This document shows, piece by piece, positions 45,043-54,177 of a stretch of 64,000 nt of DNA (position 1 is the stretch's first letter; each line of letters begins with the position of its first letter). The position numbers were made by a program, and so were the translations under genes. Origin of the DNA: Oceaniradius stylonematis (GTDB lineage Bacteria > Pseudomonadota > Alphaproteobacteria > Rhizobiales > Rhizobiaceae); the NCBI RefSeq assembly GCF_003149475.2, contig NZ_QFWV02000006.1:128019-192018 (forward strand). The letters run 5' to 3'. Under the pieces are notes generated by a model that saw nothing but the letters and a program-made list of their open reading frames with translations, did no database searches and was not told where the DNA came from.

Positions 45043-46551
45043 TTATTCGGTGACCGACGTGCCGCCCAGCGACCGCATCGAACGGGTGGGGCTGATCGAA
45101 TAGCCGTCCACATTGTCGCGCATCGCCGTGTAGAGCTGGCCGTAGGTCAGAAAAGCGGCCGGACCCTGGCAGGCCAGTTCCCGCTGCGCGTCCGCATAGA
45201 TCTCCTGCCGTTTGGCGGTATCGGTCTCCTCGCGTCCGGCATCGAGCAGGGCATCGAGGGTTTCGTTCGAATATTTGAACACGTTGGTCGAGCCGCCTGT
45301 GCGGAAGGTGCGGTAGAAATAATCGTCGGGCTCGATCGTCCCCGAATTGAGGGACACGAACATGTCGAACTCCGAATTCCGCCAGTTCTGGACGAACTGA
45401 CCGATCTCGGGAATGTCGAGCTCGAGATCGATGCCGATCGCCGCCAATTGCTGCTGGACCACCTGGGCGATACCCTTGGTGCTGTCGCGCGGCAGCACCA
45501 GCAGCGTCGCCTCGATCGGCGTTTCGATACCGGCTTCCTCCAACAGCGCTCTGGCCTTGTCCGCGGACGGGGTGAAGCAGCCGAACTCTTCGAGCGGCAG
45601 GGCGTAGTTGGTCAGCGCCGGCGACAGCGGGCCGCCTGGCACGCCGGCCCCGAACAGGGCGGCGGCGACGATGTCGTCGCGGTTGATCGCGTAGTTGATC
45701 GCTTCGCGGACCTTGGCGTTGTCGAAGGGCGGACGCGAGACGTTGATGCCGATCAGCGAATAGGCCAGTTCCAGCGTCTCCTCCAACTGGACGCCGCCGG
45801 CGCCCTGGAACTGCTGGGCCATCACGCCGTCAATGTTGGGCAGCATCTGGTACTGGCCCGAATTCAGGCCGACCTGGCGCGTCGCCGCTTCCGGCACGAT
45901 GTTGAAGACCACGCCCTCCAGCGCCGGCCGTTCCTCGTCCCAATAGTCCGCATTGGCCTCCAGCGTGATGGCGACATCGGGTTGCCAGGAGACGAACTTG
46001 AACGGGCCGGTGCCGTCGGGCGCCCTTTGCAGCGAGTCCGTGTCGTCTTCATACTTGGCCGGCACGATGGCGATCGAGGTCAGCGAGGACAGGAGCGGTG
46101 CAGAAGGTGCCGAAAGGTTGAGAACCACGGTGCTGTCATCGGGTGTCTCGATGCTGTCGACCGCGGCAAGACGGCTGGCGAGCGGTGAACCGGTGTTTTC
46201 GGCAAGCACGCGATTGAGGCTGGCGACCACATCCGCCGACGTCATCGCATCGCCGCCATGGAAGGTCACCCCCTCGCGCAGGGTGAAGGTATAGGTCGTC
46301 TTGTCGTCGGAAATCTGCCATTCCGAAGCCAGGCCCGGAACGATGTTCAGATCGTTGTCCAGCGCCGTCAGCCCTTCATAGATGGTGCCATCGATGATCT
46401 GGAATGAGGAAAACGCTGTGACGATGTGCGGATCGAGACCGGACGGCGATTGCTCGACGGCCACTTGCAGCGGCGCCGACAATGCCGGACCGGAAACGAC
46501 GGCCGCCACGGCCACGCCGCATGTCAATGTGAAGGTGCGAAGGCTTTTCAT
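45043..46551 (-). CDS. Dipeptide-type ABC substrate-binding protein
   Basis: A 502-residue periplasmic protein with a signal peptide (residues 1-25, ending LSA-AP) and the SBP_bac_5 (cluster C) fold (YEGLTALDNDLNIVPGLASEWQ, FTLREGVTFHGGDAMTSADV, FDNAKVREAINYAINRDDIV). Relatives bind peptides, opines, muropeptides (MppA) or sugars. The surrounding amino-sugar genes point to a muropeptide or amino-sugar ligand. ATG 46551 opens the signal peptide; the longer frame up to 46770 runs into the divergent ATPase gene and is rejected. Confidence 0.92.
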   Translation of the reverse strand: MKSLRTFTLTCGVAVAAVVSGPALSAPLQVAVEQSPSGLDPHIVTAFSSFQIIDGTIYEGLTALDNDLNIVPGLASEWQISDDKTTYTFTLREGVTFHGGDAMTSADVVASLNRVLAENTGSPLASRLAAVDSIETPDDSTVVLNLSAPSAPLLSSLTSIAIVPAKYEDDTDSLQRAPDGTGPFKFVSWQPDVAITLEANADYWDEERPALEGVVFNIVPEAATRQVGLNSGQYQMLPNIDGVMAQQFQGAGGVQLEETLELAYSLIGINVSRPPFDNAKVREAINYAINRDDIVAAALFGAGVPGGPLSPALTNYALPLEEFGCFTPSADKARALLEEAGIETPIEATLLVLPRDSTKGIAQVVQQQLAAIGIDLELDIPEIGQFVQNWRNSEFDMFVSLNSGTIEPDDYFYRTFRTGGSTNVFKYSNETLDALLDAGREETDTAKRQEIYADAQRELACQGPAAFLTYGQLYTAMRDNVDGYSISPTRSMRSLGGTSVTE

Positions 46552-46761
46552 GATATGACGTTCTCCCAAGACGGTTTCGCTCCCAAGGCTGTATCGGTGG
46601 CTGCGCCTTTGTTGACATTCCCTGGCCAAGCTGGTGACATAGTCCACCTCAATACCATTTCTCACCTCGTCAGCATTGTCAATGTAACCAATAACGTACG
46701 AGTTGGAATCAGATAGCGGCTGAGGCCGCTCTGTCCCACCCGTTCCGGAGCCTACGTTCTC
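46552..46761. promoter_or_regulatory. Divergent promoter region between binding protein and ATPases
   Basis: A 210-nt AT-richer region serving both halves of the transporter. ATACC at 46652-46656 and CACC at 46663-46666 repeat the GGTAT-type element of the anmK and murA promoters with 10-nt spacing, in a less conserved form. No clear -35/-10 pair could be fixed. Confidence 0.4.
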
Positions 46762-47745
46762 GTGCAGCATAGTTCAAACGCCGACGTCCAGGACCAGCCG
46801 CTTCTGGCGATAGAAGACCTCCATCTGTCGACCCGCTCGGCGGTGCTGGTGGAAGGCATCAGTCTGACCGTCAACAGGGGCGAAATGGTCGGTCTCCTGG
46901 GCGAATCGGGATGCGGAAAGACGATCACCGCCCTGTCGGTCCTCGGCCTGCTGCCGAAACACGCCGTCAAGGTGTCGCGCGGCCGCATCCTCTTCGAGCA
47001 GACCAACATGGCCGATCTTGACGAGACGGAACTGAACCGCATTCGCGGAAACCGCATGGCGATGATCTTCCAGGAGCCGATGACCTCGCTCAATCCGATC
47101 ATGACCATCGGAGCGCAGATCGGCGAAGCGCTGGAAATCCATCGCAAGATGGCCGGCCGAGAGCGCAAGGCGGAGGTCAAGCGGCTGTTGGGCCTTGTGG
47201 GCCTGCCCAGCGAAGACGCGCAGTTGCAGCGCTATCCCTTCCAACTGTCCGGCGGCCAGAGACAGCGCGTGATGATCGCGATTGCGCTGGCTTGCGAGCC
47301 GGCCCTCCTGATCGCCGACGAGCCGACGACCGCACTCGACGTGACCATCCAGGCGCAGATTCTCGACCTGATCGCCGAGATGCGCAAACGTTTCGGCATG
47401 GCCTGCGTGATGGTCACGCACGACCTCGGTGTGATCGCGGAAACCTGCGACCGGGCGGTGGTCATGTATGCCGGCAGGATCGCGGAGGAGGGGCCGGTCG
47501 ACGACCTGTTCGGCAATCCGATCCACCGCTACACGGAGGCGCTCATCGGGACCATTCCCGCAGCCAATCCGCCGGGATCGCGCCTGCCGGCGATACCGGG
47601 CGCGGTGCCGCCGCCGGGGGAACGGCCGAAAGGCTGCGCGTTTGCCGGACGCTGCAATTTTGCGATCGACGTTTGCGCGACAGAAACGCCGCCCGAGGTG
47701 CGCCGCGGCGCCCACGCCGGCTATTGCTGGAACCCGGCATCATGA
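46762..47745 (+). CDS. Dipeptide-type ABC ATPase, DppD-like
   Basis: A 327-residue ATPase with Walker A GESGCGKT, signature [12 protein letters not shown] and Walker [14 protein letters not shown], plus the C-terminal oligopeptide-transporter extension with cysteines ([18 protein letters not shown]) that may bind an iron-sulfur cluster as in DppD. The start is GTG 46762. It overlaps the DppF-like gene by 4 nt. Confidence 0.94.
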   Translation: MQHSSNADVQDQPLLAIEDLHLSTRSAVLVEGISLTVNRGEMVGLLGESGCGKTITALSVLGLLPKHAVKVSRGRILFEQTNMADLDETELNRIRGNRMAMIFQEPMTSLNPIMTIGAQIGEALEIHRKMAGRERKAEVKRLLGLVGLPSEDAQLQRYPFQLSGGQRQRVMIAIALACEPALLIADEPTTALDVTIQAQILDLIAEMRKRFGMACVMVTHDLGVIAETCDRAVVMYAGRIAEEGPVDDLFGNPIHRYTEALIGTIPAANPPGSRLPAIPGAVPPPGERPKGCAFAGRCNFAIDVCATETPPEVRRGAHAGYCWNPAS

Positions 47746-48731
47746 GCCCGCTCCTGTCCGTGCGCGATCTGGTCAAGCACTATCCAACCGGCTCCGGCGG
47801 CAGGGTGCTGGCGCTCGACGGCATTTCCTTCGACCTCGATGCAGGTGAAATTCTGGGCATCGTCGGCGAATCGGGCTGCGGCAAGAGCACGCTCGGCCGC
47901 ACCATCATGCGTCTGGACGATCCGACCAGCGGCGAGATCATCTATGGCGGCCGCGACATCGCAACGATCGGCAAGCGCGATCTCAAACAGGCGCGGCGCG
48001 ACATCCAGATGGTCTTCCAGGATCCGTTCGGCTCGCTCAATCCGCGCCACACAGTCGGCACCATCGTTGGCGAGCCGCTGATCGTGCATGGGATCGCCAA
48101 CCGTCGGGAGCGCATTGCCGAATTGCTCGATCTGGTCGGCCTTCCCAAAAGCGCGATGGAGCGTCTGCCGCACCAGTTTTCCGGAGGCCAGCGGCAACGC
48201 ATAGCCATCGCCCGCGCGCTGGCGATCAGCCCCAAGATCATCGTCGCCGACGAGGCCGTCTCGGCGCTCGATGTCTCGATCCAGTCGCAAATCATCAATC
48301 TGCTGGCCAAGCTGCGTGCCGAACTCGGGCTTTCCATCATCTTCATCAGCCACGACCTGTCGGTCGTCCGCCATGTCAGCGACCGGATCGGCGTGATGTA
48401 TTTCGGCAAGCTGGTCGAGTACGGGCCCTCGCAGTCCATCTTCGAAGCGCCGCGCCATCCTTACACGCGGGCGCTGCTGTCGGCTGTGCCGCGCATTCCC
48501 GGACGCGAACTGGCGCAATCGGCCGTGCCCGAACGGATCGTCCTGACCGGCGATGTGCCCAACATCGCGCACCGGCCCGAAGGCTGCCTGTTTCATCCCC
48601 GCTGTTACTGGAAACAGCCCGACTGCGATCGCACGAGCCCGGAGCTGCGCGTTCTGGAGGGCGACGATTTCCCGGCGCGCACATGCGCCTGCCATTTCGC
48701 CGACGACCCGGCGGTGACGACGCCGAACTGA
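47742..48731 (+). CDS. Dipeptide-type ABC ATPase, DppF-like
   Basis: A 329-residue ATPase with Walker [10 protein letters not shown], signature [15 protein letters not shown] and Walker [15 protein letters not shown], in which alanine replaces the usual proline of DEP, a common variant in rhizobial DppF. The C-terminal extension again has [17 protein letters not shown] 47742 overlaps the DppD-like stop (ATGA). It converges with nagA at 34 nt. Confidence 0.94.
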   Translation: MSPLLSVRDLVKHYPTGSGGRVLALDGISFDLDAGEILGIVGESGCGKSTLGRTIMRLDDPTSGEIIYGGRDIATIGKRDLKQARRDIQMVFQDPFGSLNPRHTVGTIVGEPLIVHGIANRRERIAELLDLVGLPKSAMERLPHQFSGGQRQRIAIARALAISPKIIVADEAVSALDVSIQSQIINLLAKLRAELGLSIIFISHDLSVVRHVSDRIGVMYFGKLVEYGPSQSIFEAPRHPYTRALLSAVPRIPGRELAQSAVPERIVLTGDVPNIAHRPEGCLFHPRCYWKQPDCDRTSPELRVLEGDDFPARTCACHFADDPAVTTPN

Positions 48732-48765
48732 CGCGCCGTCAAGGCGCCGACCCCGTTTGCCGGCC

Positions 48766-49908
48766 CTATGGGTCGGGTTCGCCGGCCATATGGACCTGGG
48801 CGATATCGAGGCTGTCGTGCAGGGCAACGATGTCCGCGCGCGCGCCGGGCCGCAGCGAGCCGATCGTCTCGAGCCCGAGCATGCTTGCCGGCACCGACGT
48901 GGCCATGCGCAGGGCGTCGACCATGGCGACGCCGCACTCGCGCACGGAAAAGCGGATGGCGGATATCATGTCCAGATCGGAGCCGGCGAGCGTGCCGTCT
49001 TCGATGGTCAGGCGCCCGCCCTTGCGGTGGACGATACGGCCGTTCAACTCGAACGTGTCGGAGGGGTCGCCGACCGAGGACATCGCATCGGTGACCAGCG
49101 TCAGCCGGGTCTTCGGGCCCGCCGCGAAAACCATCGACAGGACCGACGGGTGAACATGGTGGCCGTCGGCGATCAGCCCGCAATAGATATCCGGGTTTTC
49201 GAGCGCGGCCCCGATCAGGCCCGGCTGACGGTGGTGCAGCGGCTCCATGGCGTTGAAAAGATGCGTGACCGCGCGCGCCCCCGCCGAGAAATAGCGCCGG
49301 GCCGTGTCGTGATCCGTCGCCGTATGGCCAAGGCTGACGATCGTTCCTGCCTGTGCAAGCGCGGCGACATCGTCGACCGTGGCGTTTTCCGGGGCGACCG
49401 TCGCAACGATCCGGCCCAGATCCCGGCGACGGAGCAAAGCCAAATCGTCCCGCTCCATGGGCCGGATGAAGCGCGGATCGTGGACGCCTTTCCGCGCAAC
49501 CGAGATATGCGGGCCCTCGAAGTGAATGCCGACAATGCCCGGTGCGCCCTGTTGCGTCGCCTCGGCGGCCGCTGCGGCCGCGGCCTTTGTGACCGCCGGC
49601 TCATCGGTGATCACGGTCGGCAGCAGGGCGGTCGTCCCGAAACACCGGTGGGCGTCGGCGATCCGTGCAAGACCTTCGGGACTGGGATTGTCGTTGAACA
49701 GGACGCCGCCGCCGCCATTGACCTGCCAGTCGACAAATCCCGGCGACAGCCATTCAGCCTCCGTGTCGACGATCCGGCTGCGCGCCGGCGTATCGGCCAG
49801 CGGGGCCAGACCCTTGACCCTGCCGTCCTCGACGACCAGCTGGCGGTCGCGATGGACGACCGATCCATCGAAAATCGCGCTTGCCCTGAAAACGGTCGGC
49901 CCGCTCAT
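48766..49908 (-). CDS. nagA: N-acetylglucosamine-6-phosphate deacetylase
   Basis: Hydrolyses GlcNAc-6-phosphate to glucosamine-6-phosphate and acetate. The 380-residue amidohydrolase has the metal and substrate motifs GIHFEGPHIS, SLGHTATDHD, THLFNAMEPLHHRQPG, GLIADGHHVHPS and TLVTDAMSS, with the catalytic aspartate in the last. ATG 49908 overlaps the end of the SIS gene; the longer open frame upstream belongs to a different frame. It is the last gene of the murA-nagK-gntR-SIS-nagA unit and acts on the product of MurQ and NagK. Confidence 0.95.
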   Translation of the reverse strand: MSGPTVFRASAIFDGSVVHRDRQLVVEDGRVKGLAPLADTPARSRIVDTEAEWLSPGFVDWQVNGGGGVLFNDNPSPEGLARIADAHRCFGTTALLPTVITDEPAVTKAAAAAAAEATQQGAPGIVGIHFEGPHISVARKGVHDPRFIRPMERDDLALLRRRDLGRIVATVAPENATVDDVAALAQAGTIVSLGHTATDHDTARRYFSAGARAVTHLFNAMEPLHHRQPGLIGAALENPDIYCGLIADGHHVHPSVLSMVFAAGPKTRLTLVTDAMSSVGDPSDTFELNGRIVHRKGGRLTIEDGTLAGSDLDMISAIRFSVRECGVAMVDALRMATSVPASMLGLETIGSLRPGARADIVALHDSLDIAQVHMAGEPDP

Positions 49909-50945
49909 ATCGTCTCGGTGACCTTTTTGAGCAGTTTGGGCGAATCCGGATCGAGACCGAGATCGAATGCGAACCGCTCCGCGAAAACATAGAAGGTCGT
50001 GATCTGGCTGATGCAGTCGAGCATCGGGTGCGGAGCCGCGGCGCATGGCAGGTAGGAAACGCCCGGCAGGTCCAGCGGCCGGTCGCCGGCGGGATCGGCG
50101 ACGAAAACGGCAATGCCCATTTCGGCCATGCGTCGGACCGCGTCGATCAGGCCCTGCCGCGCCTCGTCGCGGCTGAGGAAGACGAGCGCTGCCAGGCCGC
50201 TGGCCGCCAACTGGATGGGACCGTGCAGCACCTCGGCGGAACTGTAGCTCTCCGCGTGTTTTTCGCACGTCTCCTTCAGCTTGAGCGCGGCTTCCTGGGC
50301 GATGGAAAGTCCCGGCCCGCGCCCGATGACGTAAAGCGAGTGAACGGGCTTCAACCGTGTGACCAGATCGCGCCAGTCGCAACCGATGGCCCGGTCCAGC
50401 GCGTCCGGCAGATCCGCCAGTGCGGCAAGCAGACCGTCGTCCCGGCTGACATGCGCCGTCAGCGCGGCGATGGCGGTCTGCGACATGACGAAGGATTTGG
50501 TCGCCGCGACGGACTTCTCCGGTCCCGAGGCAACCGGCATCAGGCAGTCGGCACCTTCTGCCAAAGGGCTGTCAAGCGTGTTGACCAGCGCCAGGTTCAG
50601 GGCCCGCTGATCGCCGGCCATCTTCTGGAACGCCACCAGGTCGGGGCTTTTGCCGGATTGCGAGATCGAAAGGCACGCGGCGCGATCAAGGCGCAATTCG
50701 CGTTCGTAGACCGAGGCGATCGAGGGCCCGACCGAGGCGACCGGTATGCCGGTCTTCAGCTCGAACAGATATTTGAAATAAAGCGCGGCATTGTCCGACG
50801 AGCCGCGCGCCATGGTGACGACGAGGGCCGGATCGAACGCCGCGAGCCGGTCGGCACAGCCTTCGTAGGTGGCCAGATGGTCGTGCATCTGTTGAGCGAC
50901 GAGGGCGGGAATGGCCCGCGTTTCCTGCTGCATCAGGCTTGTCAT
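49905..50945 (-). CDS. nagB-II: SIS-domain glucosamine-6-phosphate deaminase (NagB-II type)
   Basis: A 346-residue double-SIS protein like the isomerase half of GlmS but without a glutaminase domain, the type called NagB-II in proteobacterial amino-sugar clusters. It would convert glucosamine-6-phosphate to fructose-6-phosphate and ammonia. First SIS: VVTMARGSSDNAALYFKYL and LSISQSGKSPDLV; second: YVIGRGPGLSIAQEAALKLK followed by SAEVLHGP, whose glutamate and histidine are catalytic in GlmS. Start ATG 50945 overlaps the gntR stop (TGATG). An isomerase role on another amino sugar remains possible. Confidence 0.87.
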   Translation of the reverse strand: MTSLMQQETRAIPALVAQQMHDHLATYEGCADRLAAFDPALVVTMARGSSDNAALYFKYLFELKTGIPVASVGPSIASVYERELRLDRAACLSISQSGKSPDLVAFQKMAGDQRALNLALVNTLDSPLAEGADCLMPVASGPEKSVAATKSFVMSQTAIAALTAHVSRDDGLLAALADLPDALDRAIGCDWRDLVTRLKPVHSLYVIGRGPGLSIAQEAALKLKETCEKHAESYSSAEVLHGPIQLAASGLAALVFLSRDEARQGLIDAVRRMAEMGIAVFVADPAGDRPLDLPGVSYLPCAAAPHPMLDCISQITTFYVFAERFAFDLGLDPDSPKLLKKVTETI

Positions 50946-51748
50946 CAGCGTTTGCCCTGCATGGTCTTTGGCCGTGCGCCGGGAAGCGTCAGTTCGGCGA
51001 TGAAATCGTAGCGGTCACCCCGATAGTAGGAGCGGGTGAACTCGATCACCCGGCCGCTGTGCAGACGCGACAGGCGCTCGATGTGGAGCGCTGGCTCGCC
51101 TTCCTCGCACTTGAGGAGTTCCGCCTCGAATGCGGGCAGGCGGCAGGCATGCATGCGCTGCAGCGCCTTTTCGGGCAGCGCGCCCTGTGCGGCCAGCGTC
51201 TGATAGAGCGAATCCTGCATGTCGTCGATATCGGGCAGAATGCTGGCGGGCACAACGGCCATTTCGATCGCCAGCGGTTCGCCGTCCGCCAGCCGCAGAC
51301 GATGCAGGCGCGCAACCTTCTCGCCCGGCGAAAGGCCCAGCACCATCGTCTCTTCGGTCGACGGATTGTCGATGGTCTTTTCGATCCAGCGGGCGCTCGG
51401 CACATGGCCGAGCGAGTGCATGTCCTCGCTGAACCCGGTCAGGGTTCCGAGCGACTGCTCGATGCGGTCTTCCTCGCTGCTGACATAGGTGCCCGAACCG
51501 TGGCGCTGACACAAAAGCCCCTCATTGACGAGCAGTTCGAGACCCTTGCGCACCGTCACCCGCGAAAGGCCGGTCGCGCCGACGATTGTCCGTTCCGAGG
51601 GCAGCGCGTCGCCGGCCTTCCAGCTTCCGCTCTCGATCAGGTCGCGAATCCGGTTGGCCAACTGGATGTAGCGCGGCGTCGGATTGTTCTGGTCGATCGG
51701 ACCGTAGTCCTGGAATATCTTGTCGATCGTGACTGGATAATCGCTCAA
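50945..51748 (-). CDS. GntR/HutC-family transcriptional regulator
   Basis: A 267-residue regulator. Residues 25-95 are the GntR winged helix (IRDLIESGSWKAGDALPSER, GLSRVTVRKGLELLVNEGLL), and residues 110-255 the UTRA ligand domain of the HutC subfamily, which in NagR/YvoA/DasR binds phosphorylated amino sugars. Its place in the amino-sugar operon suggests it senses GlcNAc-6-phosphate, GlcN-6-phosphate or MurNAc-6-phosphate. Candidate operators are listed at 41699, 53996 and 54156. The 77-nt gap upstream of its start to nagK has no distinct signal. Confidence 0.92.
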   Translation of the reverse strand: MSDYPVTIDKIFQDYGPIDQNNPTPRYIQLANRIRDLIESGSWKAGDALPSERTIVGATGLSRVTVRKGLELLVNEGLLCQRHGSGTYVSSEEDRIEQSLGTLTGFSEDMHSLGHVPSARWIEKTIDNPSTEETMVLGLSPGEKVARLHRLRLADGEPLAIEMAVVPASILPDIDDMQDSLYQTLAAQGALPEKALQRMHACRLPAFEAELLKCEEGEPALHIERLSRLHSGRVIEFTRSYYRGDRYDFIAELTLPGARPKTMQGKR

Positions 51749-51825
51749 AGCCTACCCCTGTTCCCCGGTATGCGCCGCGGCCGCTTCATGGCCGTTTTGC
51801 GTATTGTCCGGTCCATTCTGCATCG

Positions 51826-52719
51826 TCACCGGCCGATTGCCGGCCGTCCGGCAAGGATCGCGGCCCCGTCCAGGCTGTCGCCCAGCTGCGGGCTCAATCG
51901 GCGGCGCAGATCCGGCGCAAGCCAGCTCTCGATCACGCTCGCCAGCCCGCCGATCAGCGTCAGCCGTTCGGCCCCCCGTTCGAAAAGCGTTCGACCGATG
52001 GTCTCGATCGCCGCGGCCGCGTCCTGCATGATGCGCCGAGCCGCCGGATCGCCATCGTCGGCATGGCGGACGACGATCGGCGCAAAGGCTGCGTAGTCGG
52101 TTGCTGTTGCCTGATCCATCCATTGGACCGCATTGCCCGGATCGTCGCCGAAACGGCCCATGATCTCGCCGAGCAGCGCGGTCATGGCCATCCGGCCGTC
52201 ATGGGCCATCATCGCGGCGCGGACGACGCGCAGCCCCAGATAGGCGCCGCTGCCCTCGTCCGATATCGGAAACCCATAGCCGCCGATCTTGATCAGCTGC
52301 CCCGACAGGCGCGCCAGCCCGCAGCTTCCCGTGCCGACGATGACGATTGCGCCGTCGCGCCCGCCATGCGCGCCAAGACAGGCGATCTCACCGTCTGTCG
52401 CAAAATGCGCCGACGCAAACGGATGCTCCATCGCTTCCAGCGCCTCGCGCGCGCCTTGCCGCGACAGGCCGGCGACGCCGATGCCGGCATGAATGTGTCC
52501 CGCGTCCGATCGGCCGATGCCTGCTTCGTCCAGCGCGTTTGAAAAGGCGGTCGAAATCGCCGCCCAGGACGCTTCGACACCGAACCGCGTTGCCGCCGGA
52601 CCGGCCAGCCCGCCGCCTATCACCTTGCCGTCTGCGGTTTCCAGCCGCGCGCGGCAGCCCGTGCCGCCGCCATCGACCGCCATGAACAGCGCTTCGTCAT
52701 CGACTTTGGCCGTCGTCAT
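51826..52719 (-). CDS. nagK: N-acetylglucosamine kinase, BadF/BcrA-type ATPase fold
   Basis: A 297-residue kinase of the BadF/BadG family with the phosphate-1 loop AVDGGGTGCRARL at its N-terminus, then GIGVAGLSRQG and IVGTGSCGLA, as in rhizobial and eukaryote-type GlcNAc kinases. It would phosphorylate GlcNAc released from cell-wall disaccharides. The family also contains glucosamine kinases, so the substrate is inferred from nagA and murQ nearby. ATG 52719 overlaps the murA stop (ATGA). Confidence 0.85.
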   Translation of the reverse strand: MTTAKVDDEALFMAVDGGGTGCRARLETADGKVIGGGLAGPAATRFGVEASWAAISTAFSNALDEAGIGRSDAGHIHAGIGVAGLSRQGAREALEAMEHPFASAHFATDGEIACLGAHGGRDGAIVIVGTGSCGLARLSGQLIKIGGYGFPISDEGSGAYLGLRVVRAAMMAHDGRMAMTALLGEIMGRFGDDPGNAVQWMDQATATDYAAFAPIVVRHADDGDPAARRIMQDAAAAIETIGRTLFERGAERLTLIGGLASVIESWLAPDLRRRLSPQLGDSLDGAAILAGRPAIGR

Positions 52720-53975
52720 TCGGCGACCCTTTCGATGGCCGCGCCGCACCGGCGCAGCTTGCCTTCAATGTCTTCGAAACCGCGATCGAGATGGTAGACC
52801 CGGTGCACGGTCGTTTCGCCCTTGGCGACCAGACCGGCGAGCACCAGCGACATGGAGGCGCGCAGATCGGTGGCCATCACCTGGGCGCCGTGCAGTTCGC
52901 CGACGCCCGTCACGATGGCGGTCGATCCGTCATGGCGGATGTCGGCGCCCATGCGCTGCAATTCCGGCACATGCATGAACCGCGATTCAAAGACGCGCTC
53001 GCGGATCACCGAAACACCGTCGGCAAGGCACATCAGGGCCATGAACTGCGCCTGCAGATCGGTCGGAAAACCCGGAAACGGTTCGGTTGCCACGTCAACG
53101 CTCGTCAGCGCGCCGCCGCGCCGGGCGATCAGCCCCCGGTCGGACGGGTAGATGACGATGCCGGCCTGTTCGAGGATCTGGCAGGCAGCGCCCAGATGTT
53201 CCAGTCGCGCGCCGATGATCTCCAGTTCACCGCCGGTCATGGCGGCGGCGATCAGATAGCTGGCCGCCTCGATCCGGTCGGGCACGATGGCGTGGCTGAC
53301 GTCGCTCCAGCTGTCGGTGCCCTGAACCGTGATCTTGTATGTTCCGGCGCCTTCGACCCGCGCGCCCAGGCCGTTGAGGAATGCCGCCAGATCGACGATC
53401 TCGGGCTCGCGCGCCGCATTGACGATCTCGGTCTCGCCCCGCGCGCCGGCCGCCGCCATCAGCGCGGTGTGGGTTGCACCCACCGACGCCATAGGCAGCG
53501 CGATGCGTGCCCCTCGCAATCCCTCGGGCGCCTGCACGTCATAGATGCCGCCGCCGAAATCGATACGGGCGCCGAGCGCCTCCAACGCGCCAAGGTGCAG
53601 ATCGACCGGGCGTGTCCCGATGGCGCAGCCGCCCGGCCGCGAAATCCGGGCGCGGCCAAACCGGACGAGAAGCGGCGCCAGCACCAGAAACGAGGCGCGC
53701 ATCTTGCGCATGATGTCGTAAGGGGCATCGGCGGCACGCAGGGCCTCCGTGGAGAATTCGATACGTCCATGGACGGGATCGCCGGTCTCGACGCCGCACA
53801 AGCCAAGCAGTTCGAGCATGGAGCGGACATCGCCGACATCGGGCAGGTTGGACAGGCGCACCTGGCCGCCGCCGAGCATCGATGCCGCCAGAATGGGAAG
53901 CGCGGCATTCTTGGCTCCGGCAACCTGCATCGAGCCCGAAAAGGGGCGACCGCCCGCGATGATCAGCTTGTCCAA
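52716..53975 (-). CDS. murA: UDP-N-acetylglucosamine 1-carboxyvinyltransferase
   Basis: MurA moves enolpyruvate from PEP to UDP-GlcNAc, the first committed step of peptidoglycan precursor synthesis. The 419-residue protein matches E. coli MurA in length and keeps K22 (AKNAALPI) and the catalytic cysteine, here C117, in [14 protein letters not shown], so it should be active and fosfomycin-sensitive. The start is TTG 53975 behind GGGG; no in-frame ATG is available before an upstream stop. A biosynthetic gene as the first member of an amino-sugar breakdown operon is odd; probably a second copy, since alphaproteobacterial murA is usually in another context. That is inference. Confidence 0.93.
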   Translation of the reverse strand: MDKLIIAGGRPFSGSMQVAGAKNAALPILAASMLGGGQVRLSNLPDVGDVRSMLELLGLCGVETGDPVHGRIEFSTEALRAADAPYDIMRKMRASFLVLAPLLVRFGRARISRPGGCAIGTRPVDLHLGALEALGARIDFGGGIYDVQAPEGLRGARIALPMASVGATHTALMAAAGARGETEIVNAAREPEIVDLAAFLNGLGARVEGAGTYKITVQGTDSWSDVSHAIVPDRIEAASYLIAAAMTGGELEIIGARLEHLGAACQILEQAGIVIYPSDRGLIARRGGALTSVDVATEPFPGFPTDLQAQFMALMCLADGVSVIRERVFESRFMHVPELQRMGADIRHDGSTAIVTGVGELHGAQVMATDLRASMSLVLAGLVAKGETTVHRVYHLDRGFEDIEGKLRRCGAAIERVAE

Positions 53976-53995
53976 ATCAACCCCGTCATTTGATC

Positions 53996-54011
53996 ATACC
54001 TCTCCATTACC
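53996..54011 (-). promoter_or_regulatory. Candidate GntR operator before murA
   Basis: ATACC (53996-54000) and TTACC (54007-54011) are 11 nt apart; on the minus strand this reads GGTAA-N6-GGTAT, and it includes a -10-like TATGAT (53994-53999) for the murA operon. It matches the element before anmK at 12 of 18 aligned positions. It is 20 nt upstream of the murA TTG. Confidence 0.45.
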
Positions 54012-54155
54012 GGATAAATCCAATTATTGTCCACTTCAATCCGGATCGACCGTCCGGCTCCCGCCAACGCATCGCAAACGAGCTGAATGAGGGTTGAATT
54101 TCGCCGGTCTTGCAATACAAATCGGAGCCGGCCTTCTGCTAATTGGTCATGTTTT

Positions 54156-54170
54156 GGTATTATAAGGATT
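54156..54170 (+). promoter_or_regulatory. Candidate GntR operator and murQ promoter
   Basis: GGTAT-TATAA-GGATT at 54156-54170 is a near direct repeat like those before anmK and murA. It also holds an extended -10 (TGG-TATTAT, 54158-54163) for murQ, whose TTG start is only 15 nt beyond the -10, so the leader would be very short. Part of the 202-nt divergent region 53976-54177. Confidence 0.4.
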
Positions 54171-54177
54171 TCCGGCC

